Below the pieces are notes generated by a model that was not told the DNA's origin, searched no databases, and saw only the letters and a list, made by a program, of their open reading frames with translations. Shown one piece after another: positions 51,020-62,880 of a stretch of 64,000 bases of DNA (positions are counted from its first letter, which is position 1; every line of letters begins with the position of its first letter). The position numbers and the translations under genes are program-made. The stretch comes from Streptomyces sp. NBC_01478 (GTDB lineage Bacteria > Actinomycetota > Actinomycetes > Streptomycetales > Streptomycetaceae), in the NCBI RefSeq assembly GCF_036227225.1, contig NZ_CP109444.1, forward strand, positions 744,001-808,000, written 5' to 3'.

Positions 51020-54000
51020 TCAACGCCCCGTGTGGACGTACGGCGCCCATACGCGCGGCGAGCCGGGGTGCCGCTCCCGCAGGCCCCGGACGATCCCGTG
51101 CACGGCCCGCGCGGTGTCGGTGACGTCGAGGCCGCCGCCGTAGGTCCGCAGGTCGCGGTAGAGACGGTCCGTCAGCCGTACCGACACCAGGTCCGTCGCC
51201 TCCCACAGTGCGCCCACCACCTGCGGATACCCGGCCGTCTGGAACGCCGACGTCACGTGCACGGCCTCGTCGGGGAGGCGGTCGGTGCGGGTGGTGTGGC
51301 ACGCCAGCAGCACGGCGAGCCGGGCGTGCGGCAGATGGCCGCGGGCCACGTCCCGCACACTGAGCTGCCCGTCGGCGAGTTCCAGATGGCTCTTGGACGG
51401 GTCCTGGGGATGGCTGAGGCCGTGGCACGCGAAGTGCACGGTGGCCGCCGAGGACAGTTCGCCGAGCACCCGTCGGATCGTCGCGTCGGCGCCCTGCACG
51501 ATCCGCAGGCGGCCCAGAGTGCGGCCCATCGCCTCCACCTCCGCCACGGACGCGCCGTCCAGGCCGCCGGCACCGGTGGGCTGCCGTACCGCCAGGAAGG
51601 GCCCGCCGTCCCCGCCCGCCGCCGTGGCCTGCCGGGCGTGCCGCAGCGCCCTGATGCTCGGTGTGTACGAGGAGGCGACGCGGTCCAACACCGAGCGCCC
51701 TTCGGCGAGTTCGGCCGCCCGGTGATGCCCGGCCGCGTGCAGCGGCAGATGGGCCAGCGGCCCGGACGCCGACCACCACAGCCTCGGTACGGCTCCGCGC
51801 GGGGTGCCCCCGGGGATCGGCCGGGTCAGGCCCGCCGCGTCCAGCACCGGTTCCGCGATGGTGTCCCAGAGCCATTCGAGGGTGTCGAACACGGTCTCGG
51901 CGGATTCCTTGCGCCGGGCACGCGAGTCGCCGCCGTCCACGGAGACCGCCGCGAGGAACTGCCGTGCGGCGAGCGCGAGCCGCCCCTCGGTGACATCGAG
52001 GGGCACCAGCTTGATGCCCCCGGTGGTGACGACCAGGGCGTCCGAGCGCAGCCGGTCGATGTTGATCAGCACGATCGGCCCTTCCTTCGCCTCGCGCCGC
52101 ATCTGCTCGGCGCTCGGCGGCAGCAGGAAGTGCTCGAACCCGTGGAGGCCCCGGATCCGGGCCAGCAGCCGCTGCCACTCCTCGGTCACCGCGTGCTGCT
52201 CCCGGATCCGCGCGGCTTCGCCGGGCCCGTCCGACGAGCTCGGCATCTCCGTCTGGCGCAGCCTGCGGGCGAGGGCGGTGAACTCGCGGGCCACCTGCGG
52301 ATGGGCCGCGGCGAGGTCGGCGTCGTCGCTGCGGGCCTGGAGGTCCTGGCCCATCAGCACGGCCCGCCCCTGTTCCAGCAGGGCCGCCGCCTGTTCCGTG
52401 CGGCCCGCGGCGAGCGCCACCGCGCACGCGGTACGGGCCAGGCTCGTCCCGGCGATCCGGTCCGGGAGGTCCCCGGTGCCGCCGGTGCCGCCCGGGCCCG
52501 GATAGCGGCGGCCGAGCAGCGCGGTGCGCAGGACGCTCTGGCGGTCGTCGCGGTGCAGCGCCTGCGACACCATCAGCGGCAGCGCTTCGAGCGCGGCCTC
52601 GGCGGCGTCGGTGGCCCGGGCCCAGTTCCGGCTGTTGACCGCCGAGTCGAGCGCGGTCCGCGCGTTCTCGAACCGGGCCCGGGGCGGCAGCACCCGTTCG
52701 GTGGCCGGGTCCCAGGAGCTGGGCTCGGAGTCGCCGTAGCGGTACCCGGTGAGGTCGTCGTGGGCGGTCTGGACCAGTTCGGTGACGGTCGCCAGGGCGG
52801 GGCGCAACTGCTCGCGCAGTGCGGCCAGTTCGGGCGAGTACTCCGGCCGGCCCGGCAGGGCCTCGAGGCTCCGCGCCGCCAGCTCGACGAGCCGTATCGC
52901 CTCCTGGGTGCCCGACGCGTCCCGGCGCATCCAGGAGGCACCGGCCAGGGCGTGCGCGTACGGGATGGCGCAGCCGAGCCAGCTCGCCGACATCTCGGGC
53001 AGCCGGCCGACCGCCCAGGCCAGCGCCTCGCAGGCCCGGGTGACGGTCGCCTCGTCCTGGTGGAGCATTCCGTAGTCGCTGCGGTGCATCTCCACCGCGC
53101 ACAGCAGCTCGATGTACCGCGCGCTGGTGGGCGGCAGCAGGGCCAACTGCTCGTCCCCGCACCGCACGACCTCCTCCAGGTCCTCGCGTCGCTCGCTGAA
53201 GGTGAACTGCGCGGCCAGGAACTGCACGAGGGTGGCGGCGAAGAAGCCCCGCTGTCCGTCCGGCAGCTTCCCGGCCAGTACGGCCTTCAACTGGTCGACG
53301 GCCAGGGCCAGTCGGCGCGGATCGCTGACGCCGGAGCCCAGCAGGGCGCTTCGAGCGGCCGCGACGTCCGGCGGCAGCCCGTCGAGGTCGCTCGCGTAGG
53401 CCGGCTCCGCGGGCCCCGCGTCGGCGGGCGGCCCGGGGGGCCATACGAGGTGGGCGCCTCCGGTGCGACCGGGGCCGGCGTCCGCCGAGGCGGACCGGGG
53501 GGAGCCTGTGAAGGGCGCGAAGTCCGCCGGGCCGGGGCCGGGTGAGCGTACTCCGGGGCGGCCCGGCGGGACGTACATCTGGATGGGCGGCAGTTGTACC
53601 CCGCTCAGCAGCGGTCCCATCATCGGGCCCACGAACCTGAGCAGTTGGGCGCCGGTGAACGGCGACCGCTTGAGCATCTGCCCCATCTTGGCCAACGCGG
53701 TGCGCTTGTCGGCGATGTGCGGCGCCAGGGGGTGGCCCGGCGGCAGGTCCCGCTGGAGGGCGGCCCACATCTCGTCCGCGCGCCGCAGGTCGTCCTGCGA
53801 CTTGGTGAGGAATCCCCTCGCGCCCAGCAACGCCGGCATGTTCCCGGCGTAGATCCCGCTGTCGTCGGGTGGCCCGGAGGCCCGGAACGCCTCCAGTTGG
53901 GCGATGGCCTCGTCGATCACCTCCTCCTCGGGATGGAACGGCACGGACGCGGTGAGGGCGAGCGAGAACATGAGGTGGGCCGAGGCCGCTTCGGCGTCGA

Positions 54001-54763
54001 CCGGGGCGGTGCCGTGGCGCCGGGCGTGCTCGACCGCCCGCAGCGCCGACCGGCCGGCCCGCAGCGCCAGTTCGACGGGCTGCGCGTCACCCGGCTTGTT
54101 GCGGAGACGTGCCAGCGCCATGTGACCGACGGCGCAACTGACGAAGCCCGCTTCCAGGTGGTCGGTGGTGATGCCGGCGAACGCCGCGTCGGCCCATCGC
54201 CCGGCACCCGTCAGCGCGTCCGTGTCGCCGGACTCCACGCGGAAGAACGCGGACTGGGCCAGCCGCGTCAGCAGGCAGGGCCGGACCAGGTCGTCCGCCG
54301 GGAGCCCTTCGGCCAGCCGTACGGCGTGCGGCTGCGAGGGCCGGGGCGGCTCGAAGTGGCGGGGCTGAGGCTCCTCCGGGTAGGTCGCCGCTACCGCCAC
54401 CGGATCGTCGGCCGGCCGGCCCTGGGTCTGGGCGGCGAGGTAGTGGTGGGTCTCGTCCGACAACCGGTGGTCCTCGAACCGCAGCGACAGCGTGCGCTCG
54501 GCCAGCCACAGGTGCAGCACCCAGCGGGGCCGCCGCGGGTCCCGCTTCTCCCCCATGTCGAGCGCGTGCTCCATGACGGCCACCGCGGCCACCGCGCAGT
54601 CCCGGCCGCCCTCGGTCCAGGAGGCGCGCAGCAGCCCGGCCGCCGAGGGCAGCCAACTGTCCGGGTCCGCACCGGCGCCGGCCAGGTGCCGCTCGACCTC
54701 CGGTGTCCACCGCGCCTCACAGCGCACCAGCAGACGGTCCACGACTGTTCGTATCTCTGACAC
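51020..54763 (-). CDS. CHAT-domain protease with long helical-repeat N-terminus
   Basis: A 1247-residue protein; GTG 54763 is the start. The first 900 residues are helical repeats of TPR style (for example QPVELALRAGRSALRAVEHA and ERREDLEEVVRCGDEQLALL, plus LARTACAVALAAGRTEQAAA). A Pro/Gly-rich insert lies near residues 395-450. The C-terminal CHAT caspase-like domain has VHFACHGLSH (His about 1114) and LAVLLACHTTRTD (Cys about 1155), both catalytic residues present. CHAT proteases cleave partner proteins after a signal, as in gasdermin or type III-E CRISPR defence. The repeats probably sense the trigger. Operon with CATASP-like and membrane-anchored genes. Confidence 0.9.
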   Translation of the reverse strand: MSEIRTVVDRLLVRCEARWTPEVERHLAGAGADPDSWLPSAAGLLRASWTEGGRDCAVAAVAVMEHALDMGEKRDPRRPRWVLHLWLAERTLSLRFEDHRLSDETHHYLAAQTQGRPADDPVAVAATYPEEPQPRHFEPPRPSQPHAVRLAEGLPADDLVRPCLLTRLAQSAFFRVESGDTDALTGAGRWADAAFAGITTDHLEAGFVSCAVGHMALARLRNKPGDAQPVELALRAGRSALRAVEHARRHGTAPVDAEAASAHLMFSLALTASVPFHPEEEVIDEAIAQLEAFRASGPPDDSGIYAGNMPALLGARGFLTKSQDDLRRADEMWAALQRDLPPGHPLAPHIADKRTALAKMGQMLKRSPFTGAQLLRFVGPMMGPLLSGVQLPPIQMYVPPGRPGVRSPGPGPADFAPFTGSPRSASADAGPGRTGGAHLVWPPGPPADAGPAEPAYASDLDGLPPDVAAARSALLGSGVSDPRRLALAVDQLKAVLAGKLPDGQRGFFAATLVQFLAAQFTFSERREDLEEVVRCGDEQLALLPPTSARYIELLCAVEMHRSDYGMLHQDEATVTRACEALAWAVGRLPEMSASWLGCAIPYAHALAGASWMRRDASGTQEAIRLVELAARSLEALPGRPEYSPELAALREQLRPALATVTELVQTAHDDLTGYRYGDSEPSSWDPATERVLPPRARFENARTALDSAVNSRNWARATDAAEAALEALPLMVSQALHRDDRQSVLRTALLGRRYPGPGGTGGTGDLPDRIAGTSLARTACAVALAAGRTEQAAALLEQGRAVLMGQDLQARSDDADLAAAHPQVAREFTALARRLRQTEMPSSSDGPGEAARIREQHAVTEEWQRLLARIRGLHGFEHFLLPPSAEQMRREAKEGPIVLINIDRLRSDALVVTTGGIKLVPLDVTEGRLALAARQFLAAVSVDGGDSRARRKESAETVFDTLEWLWDTIAEPVLDAAGLTRPIPGGTPRGAVPRLWWSASGPLAHLPLHAAGHHRAAELAEGRSVLDRVASSYTPSIRALRHARQATAAGGDGGPFLAVRQPTGAGGLDGASVAEVEAMGRTLGRLRIVQGADATIRRVLGELSSAATVHFACHGLSHPQDPSKSHLELADGQLSVRDVARGHLPHARLAVLLACHTTRTDRLPDEAVHVTSAFQTAGYPQVVGALWEATDLVSVRLTDRLYRDLRTYGGGLDVTDTARAVHGIVRGLRERHPGSPRVWAPYVHTGR

Positions 54764-55066
54764 ACCGCCAGTCTTCCCGGCCGCGGCCCGCTTCGGTCGT
54801 CATCCGGAAATCTCCGACAAACAACCCGCAGTGTGCTCAGGCCGGTTCACGGCCCGTCAGGGCGACACTGCGCACCCCGGAGGCGGTCCTCGGGGCGTTG
54901 GCCCACGGCACGGCGGTGGGCCAACTTCGCCGACACGCAACCGGAACACCCCGCACCGTCGTCAGAACCCCTAACTGCTCATGTTCATAGGGGTAGTTGG
55001 CAACCAAGAGCATGGGCGTGCGCCACACTCATGGCAAGGGTGCGAGCGCAGGGGCGGGAGCGACGG
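54764..55066. other. Intergenic region between CHAT operon and lipoprotein gene
   Basis: 303 bases between divergent genes with no supported frame. The AT-rich part near 54970-55020 (ATGTTCATAGGGGTAGTTGG) is the most likely place for a promoter of the lipoprotein/kinase operon. No strong repeat seen. Confidence 0.45.
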
Positions 55067-55924
55067 ATGGCCGAGTGGAGACCAGTCTTAGCCGCGGCAG
55101 CGGGGGTGCTGCTGCTGGCGGGGTGCAGCAGCGGGGCGGGCGACGAGCCCAAAGCGGAGGGGACACCGAAGAAGAGCACCGGCGCGTCGCCTTCGGCCTC
55201 GGACTCCGCGTCACCGGTGAACGAGCCGTACACGCTCGCCGAGGACCGGGCGCCGAGAACGCGGGCCGAGGCGGTCGCGTTCGTGCGCGAACTCACCGTG
55301 CGCCCCGACTACTTCGGTGCCGGCTACCGCGAACGTGATCCCTTCGAGAGCGATCCGGCCGAGTGGGCCGTACTCGGCGAGGACTGCCTGTGGCGGCGCG
55401 AGGGGTTGCCCGGCACCGTGCTGGCCAGTCTCACCCGGGCGTACGAGCTGCCGGCGAAGGGCGGCAAGGGGCCGGTGTACGTGTCGTTGACCGTCACCGT
55501 GCACCAGGATGTCGTGGCGGCGCGGCGCGACATGGCCGGGTCGCTGGAGGAGGCGCTGCGCTGCCCCGGGCAGCAACTGAACGCCACGGACCGGGTGAGC
55601 GGCCTGTACTCCCGGGCCGACGCGTTCGCCGACGGGCGGTCCGTGATCTCCGACGACGACCTGACGGAGACCGGGGGCTGGGCCACCGACGGCGGCAAGG
55701 CGCATCCCTTCGACTGGTACAAGTTCCGGATGGGGCCGGTCACCGTGGCCGCGACCGCGCGGCACGGCGCGGGCCGGACCGAGGCCGAGGACTCCACCGT
55801 CACCACCGACATGGGCAAGGGAATGACCTTCGTCGCGGCGAGCATCGACAGCCGGGGCAAGGCGGGCGACACGGGTGCCACCCCCGAACCGACCGAGACG
55901 AAGACGAAGGGGGCGGGACAGTGA
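55067..55924 (+). CDS. Lipoprotein co-transcribed with a membrane kinase
   Basis: A 285-residue lipoprotein. ATG 55067 has GGGAG upstream. The signal is MAEWRPVLAAAAGVLL with lipobox LLAGC (Cys20), then a Ser/Thr/Lys-rich spacer. The mature part has RAEAVAFVRELTVRPDYFGA, LGEDCLWRREGLP with a Cys, SLEEALRCPGQQL with another Cys, and a Glu/Thr-rich tail. Two Cys may form a disulfide outside the cell. No family recognised. Its stop overlaps the kinase start (GTGA), so it may be the extracellular partner or ligand-binding aid of that kinase. Confidence 0.8.
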   Translation: MAEWRPVLAAAAGVLLLAGCSSGAGDEPKAEGTPKKSTGASPSASDSASPVNEPYTLAEDRAPRTRAEAVAFVRELTVRPDYFGAGYRERDPFESDPAEWAVLGEDCLWRREGLPGTVLASLTRAYELPAKGGKGPVYVSLTVTVHQDVVAARRDMAGSLEEALRCPGQQLNATDRVSGLYSRADAFADGRSVISDDDLTETGGWATDGGKAHPFDWYKFRMGPVTVAATARHGAGRTEAEDSTVTTDMGKGMTFVAASIDSRGKAGDTGATPEPTETKTKGAGQ

Positions 55925-58098
55925 GCGAGCCGCTGCGGTCCTCCGACCCGTCCCGCATCGCGGGGTTCCGGCTGCTGCGGCGGCTCGGCGCGGGCGGCAT
56001 GGGCGTCGTCTACCTCGGGCGCACCGACTCCGGGGCACTCGCCGCGGTCAAGGTGATCCGGGGCGAGGGCGCCGGTGACGACGGCTTCCGGGCCCGGTTC
56101 GCGCGGGAGGTGGAGCTGGCGCGGCGGGTGGACAGCCCCTGGGTGGTTCCCGTCCTGGACGCGGACGCCGAGACGCGCGAACCGTGGCTGGCCACCGCGT
56201 TCGTCCCCGGACCTTCCATCGCGGAGGCGGTGGCCGCGCACGGCCCGCTGCCGTCGCAGGCCGTACGTGTCCTGGGCGGGCTGCTGGCCGGGGCTCTGGA
56301 CGCCGTGCACACGGCCGGGCTCGTGCACCGGGACGTCAAGCCGGGCAACGTACTGCTCGCCCTGGACGGACCGCGCCTGATCGACTTCGGCATCGCGCGC
56401 GCCGCCGACGACACGACGCTGACCGCGTCGGGGCTCGTGGTCGGCACCCCCGGTTTCCTCGCCCCGGAGCAGGCCGAGGGGCAGCCCGCCACGTCCGCGA
56501 GCGACGTCTTCGCGCTGGGCTGCGTGCTGGCGTACGCCTCGACCGGCACGCCTCCCTTCGGCACCGGGACACCGGACGCCCTGATGTACCGCACGGTCCA
56601 CGACGAGCCGGAACTCGGCCGCGTGGAGGGCGAGTTGCGGTCCCTGGTGGAACGCTGCCTGGCCAAGGACCCGGACGGGCGGCCCACGGCCGACGACATA
56701 CGGGGCTTGTTCACCGATGACGCTCCGGACGCCTCCGGCGGCTGGCTCCCCGACCCCGTCGCCCGGATGGTCGCCGCACGGGCCGCCGAGAGCCTCGCCT
56801 TCCCGGACGTCGAACCCACGGTCGTGGATGATCCGGCCGTCCCCACCCGGCACCCGGGACGGCGCCGTCTGCTGCTGGCCGGCGGCGCGCTGCTGCTCGC
56901 GGGCGGCGGGACCGGGGCGGCGGTGTGGGCGTCGGGGGACGACGAGAAACCGGTCGCGAGCGTCGGGCGTCCCGTGTACGTCCTCGGCGTGCACACGACC
57001 ACCGGCACAGCCGAGGCCGCCGTCAGCCGGGCCTCCGAACGCGCCGCCCGCCTCGCCGTCGCCGAGCACAACGCCACGCGGAAGCGCTCCTACGACATGA
57101 AGGTGAAGGTCCTCGCCGACCGGGGCGACGCGGACACCGCACAGGCGGTGGCCCGTGAGTTCACCGCCGACCGGAACGTCGTCGCCGTACTGGGACCGGT
57201 CGCCGAGCTCCCCATGCAGAGAGCCGCGGCCGTCTACGGTGCGGCGGGGCTGACCCACGTCTCCAGCACCACGGGCCAGCAGGACTACTTCCTGACGTCG
57301 CCGAAGACCTCGTTCCAGAGCGGCCCCGCCCACGCCGCGCTGGGCGGCTGGATCGGACTGCACGCCTACATCACCCAACAGGTGGTGCCGGCCGGTGTCG
57401 TGATCGACCGGGCCGGGGGTCCGGCCGTCCAGGACCAGGGCACCCAGGTGGTCAGCAACTGGCGCAACGTCCTCAAGAGCGAGGTCGTGCCCCGCGTCGT
57501 CGCGGAGGACACGGACGACGGCCCGAAGGCGGTGCGCGAGGTGCTCGCCGCCGGCGTCAAGGCCTTCGTGTACCTGGGCCCCCTGGACGCCACCGTCCGC
57601 ACGGCCCGGGCCCTGGCCACGGCCGGCTTCACCGGGCCGCGCTGGATGCAGCACCAGCTCTACGGCTCGGACTTCCCGCGCCTCGCGGGCGCGGCGGGCG
57701 AGGGCTGGTACGTGGTCACGGACGCCGTGGACCCCTCCGTACTGACGACGAAGCGGGCCAAGGACTTCACCGCGGCCTGGCGGAAGCGCTACGGCAGCAC
57801 CCCGGAGCCGCACGCGACCGAGGCGTACGACAGTGCGAAAATGCTGCTCGCCGAGTTCGCCCGCACGGTCCCGGCCGGGGCACGCCGGCGTCCGGTGCGA
57901 GCCGATCTCGCCGTACGGCTGGCGAAGGTGAAGTACCAGGGCATCGCCCGCACGTATGCCTTCGGCGACTTCCACCAGTACGACAACAGCTCGACGGGCT
58001 GGGCGGACGAGACCTTCGTCCACGAGGTCCGCGGCGGGCGGTTCCGGCAACTGGGATCGCTCGGCGATCTGAATCGCGCGGCGCAGAGCCAGGGCTGA
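55921..58098 (+). CDS. Membrane Ser/Thr kinase with ABC-type solute-binding sensor
   Basis: A protein of 725 residues. GTG 55921 overlaps the lipoprotein stop. Residues about 15-265 are a Hanks-type kinase: glycine loop LGAGGMGVVYLG, Lys in AAVKVIRG, HRDVKPGNVLL and LIDFGIARA, then GTPGFLAPEQAEG. One membrane helix (LLLAGGALLLAGGGTGAAVW, near residue 325) leads to an outer domain of about 380 residues like type I periplasmic amino-acid-binding proteins (VYVLGVHTTTGTAEAA, VVAVLGPVAELPMQRAAAVY, THVSSTTGQQDYFL). It should sense a small molecule outside and phosphorylate targets inside. Paralogue at 58151. Confidence 0.92.
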   Translation: MSEPLRSSDPSRIAGFRLLRRLGAGGMGVVYLGRTDSGALAAVKVIRGEGAGDDGFRARFAREVELARRVDSPWVVPVLDADAETREPWLATAFVPGPSIAEAVAAHGPLPSQAVRVLGGLLAGALDAVHTAGLVHRDVKPGNVLLALDGPRLIDFGIARAADDTTLTASGLVVGTPGFLAPEQAEGQPATSASDVFALGCVLAYASTGTPPFGTGTPDALMYRTVHDEPELGRVEGELRSLVERCLAKDPDGRPTADDIRGLFTDDAPDASGGWLPDPVARMVAARAAESLAFPDVEPTVVDDPAVPTRHPGRRRLLLAGGALLLAGGGTGAAVWASGDDEKPVASVGRPVYVLGVHTTTGTAEAAVSRASERAARLAVAEHNATRKRSYDMKVKVLADRGDADTAQAVAREFTADRNVVAVLGPVAELPMQRAAAVYGAAGLTHVSSTTGQQDYFLTSPKTSFQSGPAHAALGGWIGLHAYITQQVVPAGVVIDRAGGPAVQDQGTQVVSNWRNVLKSEVVPRVVAEDTDDGPKAVREVLAAGVKAFVYLGPLDATVRTARALATAGFTGPRWMQHQLYGSDFPRLAGAAGEGWYVVTDAVDPSVLTTKRAKDFTAAWRKRYGSTPEPHATEAYDSAKMLLAEFARTVPAGARRRPVRADLAVRLAKVKYQGIARTYAFGDFHQYDNSSTGWADETFVHEVRGGRFRQLGSLGDLNRAAQSQG

Positions 58099-58150
58099 CC
58101 AGCGCTCTGCACCGACGGGCGGGAACGATGGCGAAACGGAGGCGGCCGGC

Positions 58151-60259
58151 GTGGAACGGCTACTGCCCACCGATCCGTCCCTGATCGGCGGGCACCGGCT
58201 CGCCGGACGGCTCGGCGCGGGCGGCATGGGCGTCGTCTATCTGGCGCGCTCGCCGCACGGCGCGTGGTGCGCGCTGAAGGTGATCCGCGCCGAGTACGCC
58301 GACGACCCCGGCTTCCGCGCCCGTTTCCGCCGCGAGGCCGAGCTCGCGTCGCGCCTCACCAGCCGGTGGACCGTGCCGGTCGTCGCGGCCGACGCCGACG
58401 CCCGCTCCCCGTGGCTGGCCACCGCCTATGTGCCCGGCCCGTCCCTCGCCGAGGCCGTCGCACTGCGCGGACCCTGGCCCGAGGCGCAGTTGCGCAGTCT
58501 CGGTGCCGTGCTGGCCGAGGCACTGGACGGAGTGCACGCGGCCGGGCTGGTCCACCGGGACGTGAAGCCCGCGAATGTGTTGCTGGCCGCGGACGGGCCG
58601 CGGCTGATCGACTTCGGGATCGCGCGGGCCGTCGGCGCGACCGCGCTCACCACGGACGGCTCCGTCGTCGGCTCCCCCGGCTACCTCTCCCCCGAACAGG
58701 CCCGCGGGCACAGTGTCGGCCCGCCCAGCGACGTCTTCTCACTCGGCTGCGTCCTCGCCCACACGGCCACCGGCCGCCCGCCGTTCGGCACCGGCGGCGC
58801 CGCGGCCGTGCTGTACCGGACCGTCGGGCAGGAACCGGACCTGGACGGCATCCCGGAAAGCCTCGGCCGGACCGTACGACGATGTCTGGCCAAGGAACCG
58901 GACCAGCGCCCGAGCGCCCGTGAACTCCGCGACGTCTTCGGTGAGTTCGCCGTGGCCGAGTGGCTGCCCGAAGGGCTGCCGGCCCTGGTCGCCGCCCGTG
59001 CCGCACGCGTCCTCGACCTGCCCGTTCCCGACCCCACCATGCTCGCCGACACCTCCCCCGCGGACGCGCCGCCCTCGCCCACCCGGCGGCGCCTGCTCGT
59101 CGCGGGAGCCGCACTCGGCGTCACCGCGGTGGCCGGGGCGGGCGCGTGGTGGGAGTGGGGCCGGGCCGGCGCGTCGACGAACACCGGCTCCGTACGGCGC
59201 GACCGCCACGTGGTCACGCTGCTCGGCAGCCTGAACGACCCCTATTTCACCAACCACAAGCGCGGCGCCCTCCTCGCCGTCGAGCAGCACAACCAGGACG
59301 CCCGACGCACCGTCGACCTCGTGCTGCGCACCGCCGACGACGGCGGGACCGCGGCGGGCTCCGCCGCGGCGGCCGCGCGGCTGGCCGCCGACCCGGACGT
59401 GTCCGTGGTGATCGCCGCGGGCACGAACGCGACCGTGCCCGCGGTGCTGCCGCCGTGTACGAAGGCCCGGCTGACCGTGCTCATCACCCGGGCCGACACC
59501 GGCGCGGTCGACGTCGTCAACACCACCAGCGCCCTCGTGCTGCGCGTCACCCAGATCGTCGGCCCGTTCGCGGCGGTGATCTATCTGAACCGGGTCGTCA
59601 AACCCGCCCGCACGGTGGTCGTGCACGACCTGGCCACCGAGGTGGAGAGTCTGGCCACGGTCCGCATCATCACGGTCTACGGCAAGCTCGACGGCGGGAC
59701 GTCGGTGGAGGAGGTCGCCGCGGACGAGGACTTCACCGGGGTCGCCCGCCGTATCGCCGCCCGCCCTCGCGACGCCGTCTTCTTCGGCGGGGTGAGTCCG
59801 GACCGCGCCGCGGCCTGCGCCCGCGCGCTGCGGGACGCCGGCCACCGGGGCGCCCGGGTCGCGAGCGAGCACGTCCTCGGCGCCCCCTTCCTGGCCGCCG
59901 GCGAGGACTGGAGGATCGCTACGGGCTACACGGACGCGAACGCCGACACCCGTACCAAGGCGTTCGCCGCCGCGTTCCGGGCCCGCCATGGACGCGCGCC
60001 GGGCCCCTGGGCGGCCGAGGCGTACGACGCCGTCCGGTTCGCCGCCCACGGCCTGGCCTCCGTCGGAGACGACGGCCGCACCGCCCTGCGCTCGGAACTC
60101 CTGCGCCGCCCCTGGCAGGGCATCACCCGCCTCATGAGCTTCGACGCCTCAACGCAGTTCTTCGAGACCAGCGACGACGGCGGAGGCTTCCTGTTCCGGG
60201 TGACCGGCGGAGCCGCCCGGTTCGTGGCGCGGTCCGCCGACATCGGCAAGAAAACGTGA
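58151..60259 (+). CDS. Membrane Ser/Thr kinase with ABC-type solute-binding sensor (paralogue)
   Basis: A protein of 702 residues, GTG 58151 after GGAGG. Same plan as the kinase at 55921: LGAGGMGVVYLAR, LKVIRAEYADDPGFRARFRR, HRDVKPANVLL, LIDFGIARAVG, GSPGYLSPEQARG, a membrane helix near residue 320 (LLVAGAALGVTAVAGAGAW) and an outer binding-protein-like domain (VVTLLGSLNDPYFTNHKRGA, VSVVIAAGTNATVPAVLPP). The outer domain is clearly different in sequence, so it likely senses another ligand. It is 52 bases after the first kinase and probably in the same operon, arising by duplication. Confidence 0.92.
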   Translation: MERLLPTDPSLIGGHRLAGRLGAGGMGVVYLARSPHGAWCALKVIRAEYADDPGFRARFRREAELASRLTSRWTVPVVAADADARSPWLATAYVPGPSLAEAVALRGPWPEAQLRSLGAVLAEALDGVHAAGLVHRDVKPANVLLAADGPRLIDFGIARAVGATALTTDGSVVGSPGYLSPEQARGHSVGPPSDVFSLGCVLAHTATGRPPFGTGGAAAVLYRTVGQEPDLDGIPESLGRTVRRCLAKEPDQRPSARELRDVFGEFAVAEWLPEGLPALVAARAARVLDLPVPDPTMLADTSPADAPPSPTRRRLLVAGAALGVTAVAGAGAWWEWGRAGASTNTGSVRRDRHVVTLLGSLNDPYFTNHKRGALLAVEQHNQDARRTVDLVLRTADDGGTAAGSAAAAARLAADPDVSVVIAAGTNATVPAVLPPCTKARLTVLITRADTGAVDVVNTTSALVLRVTQIVGPFAAVIYLNRVVKPARTVVVHDLATEVESLATVRIITVYGKLDGGTSVEEVAADEDFTGVARRIAARPRDAVFFGGVSPDRAAACARALRDAGHRGARVASEHVLGAPFLAAGEDWRIATGYTDANADTRTKAFAAAFRARHGRAPGPWAAEAYDAVRFAAHGLASVGDDGRTALRSELLRRPWQGITRLMSFDASTQFFETSDDGGGFLFRVTGGAARFVARSADIGKKT

Positions 60260-60268
60260 GGCGTCGCA

Positions 60269-60295
60269 CAACTCCCCTTGAGCGCAAGGGAGTTG
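60269..60295. terminator. Bidirectional hairpin between convergent genes
   Basis: CAACTCCCCTTG-AGCG-CAAGGGAGTTG is an 11-bp stem with one bulged C and a 4-base loop, between the kinase stop (60259) and the stop of the UvrA-like gene (60304). It can terminate both transcripts. Confidence 0.75.
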
Positions 60296-60303
60296 CATGA
60301 CGG

Positions 60304-62694
<2,391 letters not shown>

Positions 62695-62772
62695 CGTGCC
62701 TTCCCTCCGTTTGCGCCGGGCCGCCGACGGTCCCTCGGCGGACATCGCCCGGCTCGATCCAACCAGGCTTCG

Positions 62773-62808
62773 AGCGGTACGTCCGCTTCCGGTACACGGT
62801 GGTGTACC
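62773..62808 (-). promoter_or_regulatory. Double palindrome upstream of the UvrA-like gene
   Basis: GGTACAC-GGTG-GTGTACC (62791-62808) is a perfect 7-4-7 repeat, and AGCGG-TACGT-CCGCT (62773-62787) is a perfect 5-5-5 repeat next to it. They lie in the 186-base gap between the TetR gene and the UvrA-like gene, in the promoter region of the latter. The larger repeat is the best candidate TetR operator. Confidence 0.65.
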
Positions 62809-62880
62809 TGGCAGTCACGCTAGGGGCAACGCGCGGCCCCGCGCTTCTCGAATCCTGACCGGAACGGGCACCCGCCCCGC

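Noticed and set aside
50201..53545. A 1114-codon plus-strand frame over the CHAT gene
   Set aside because: Antisense to a well-supported CHAT protein; no domain or ribosome site.
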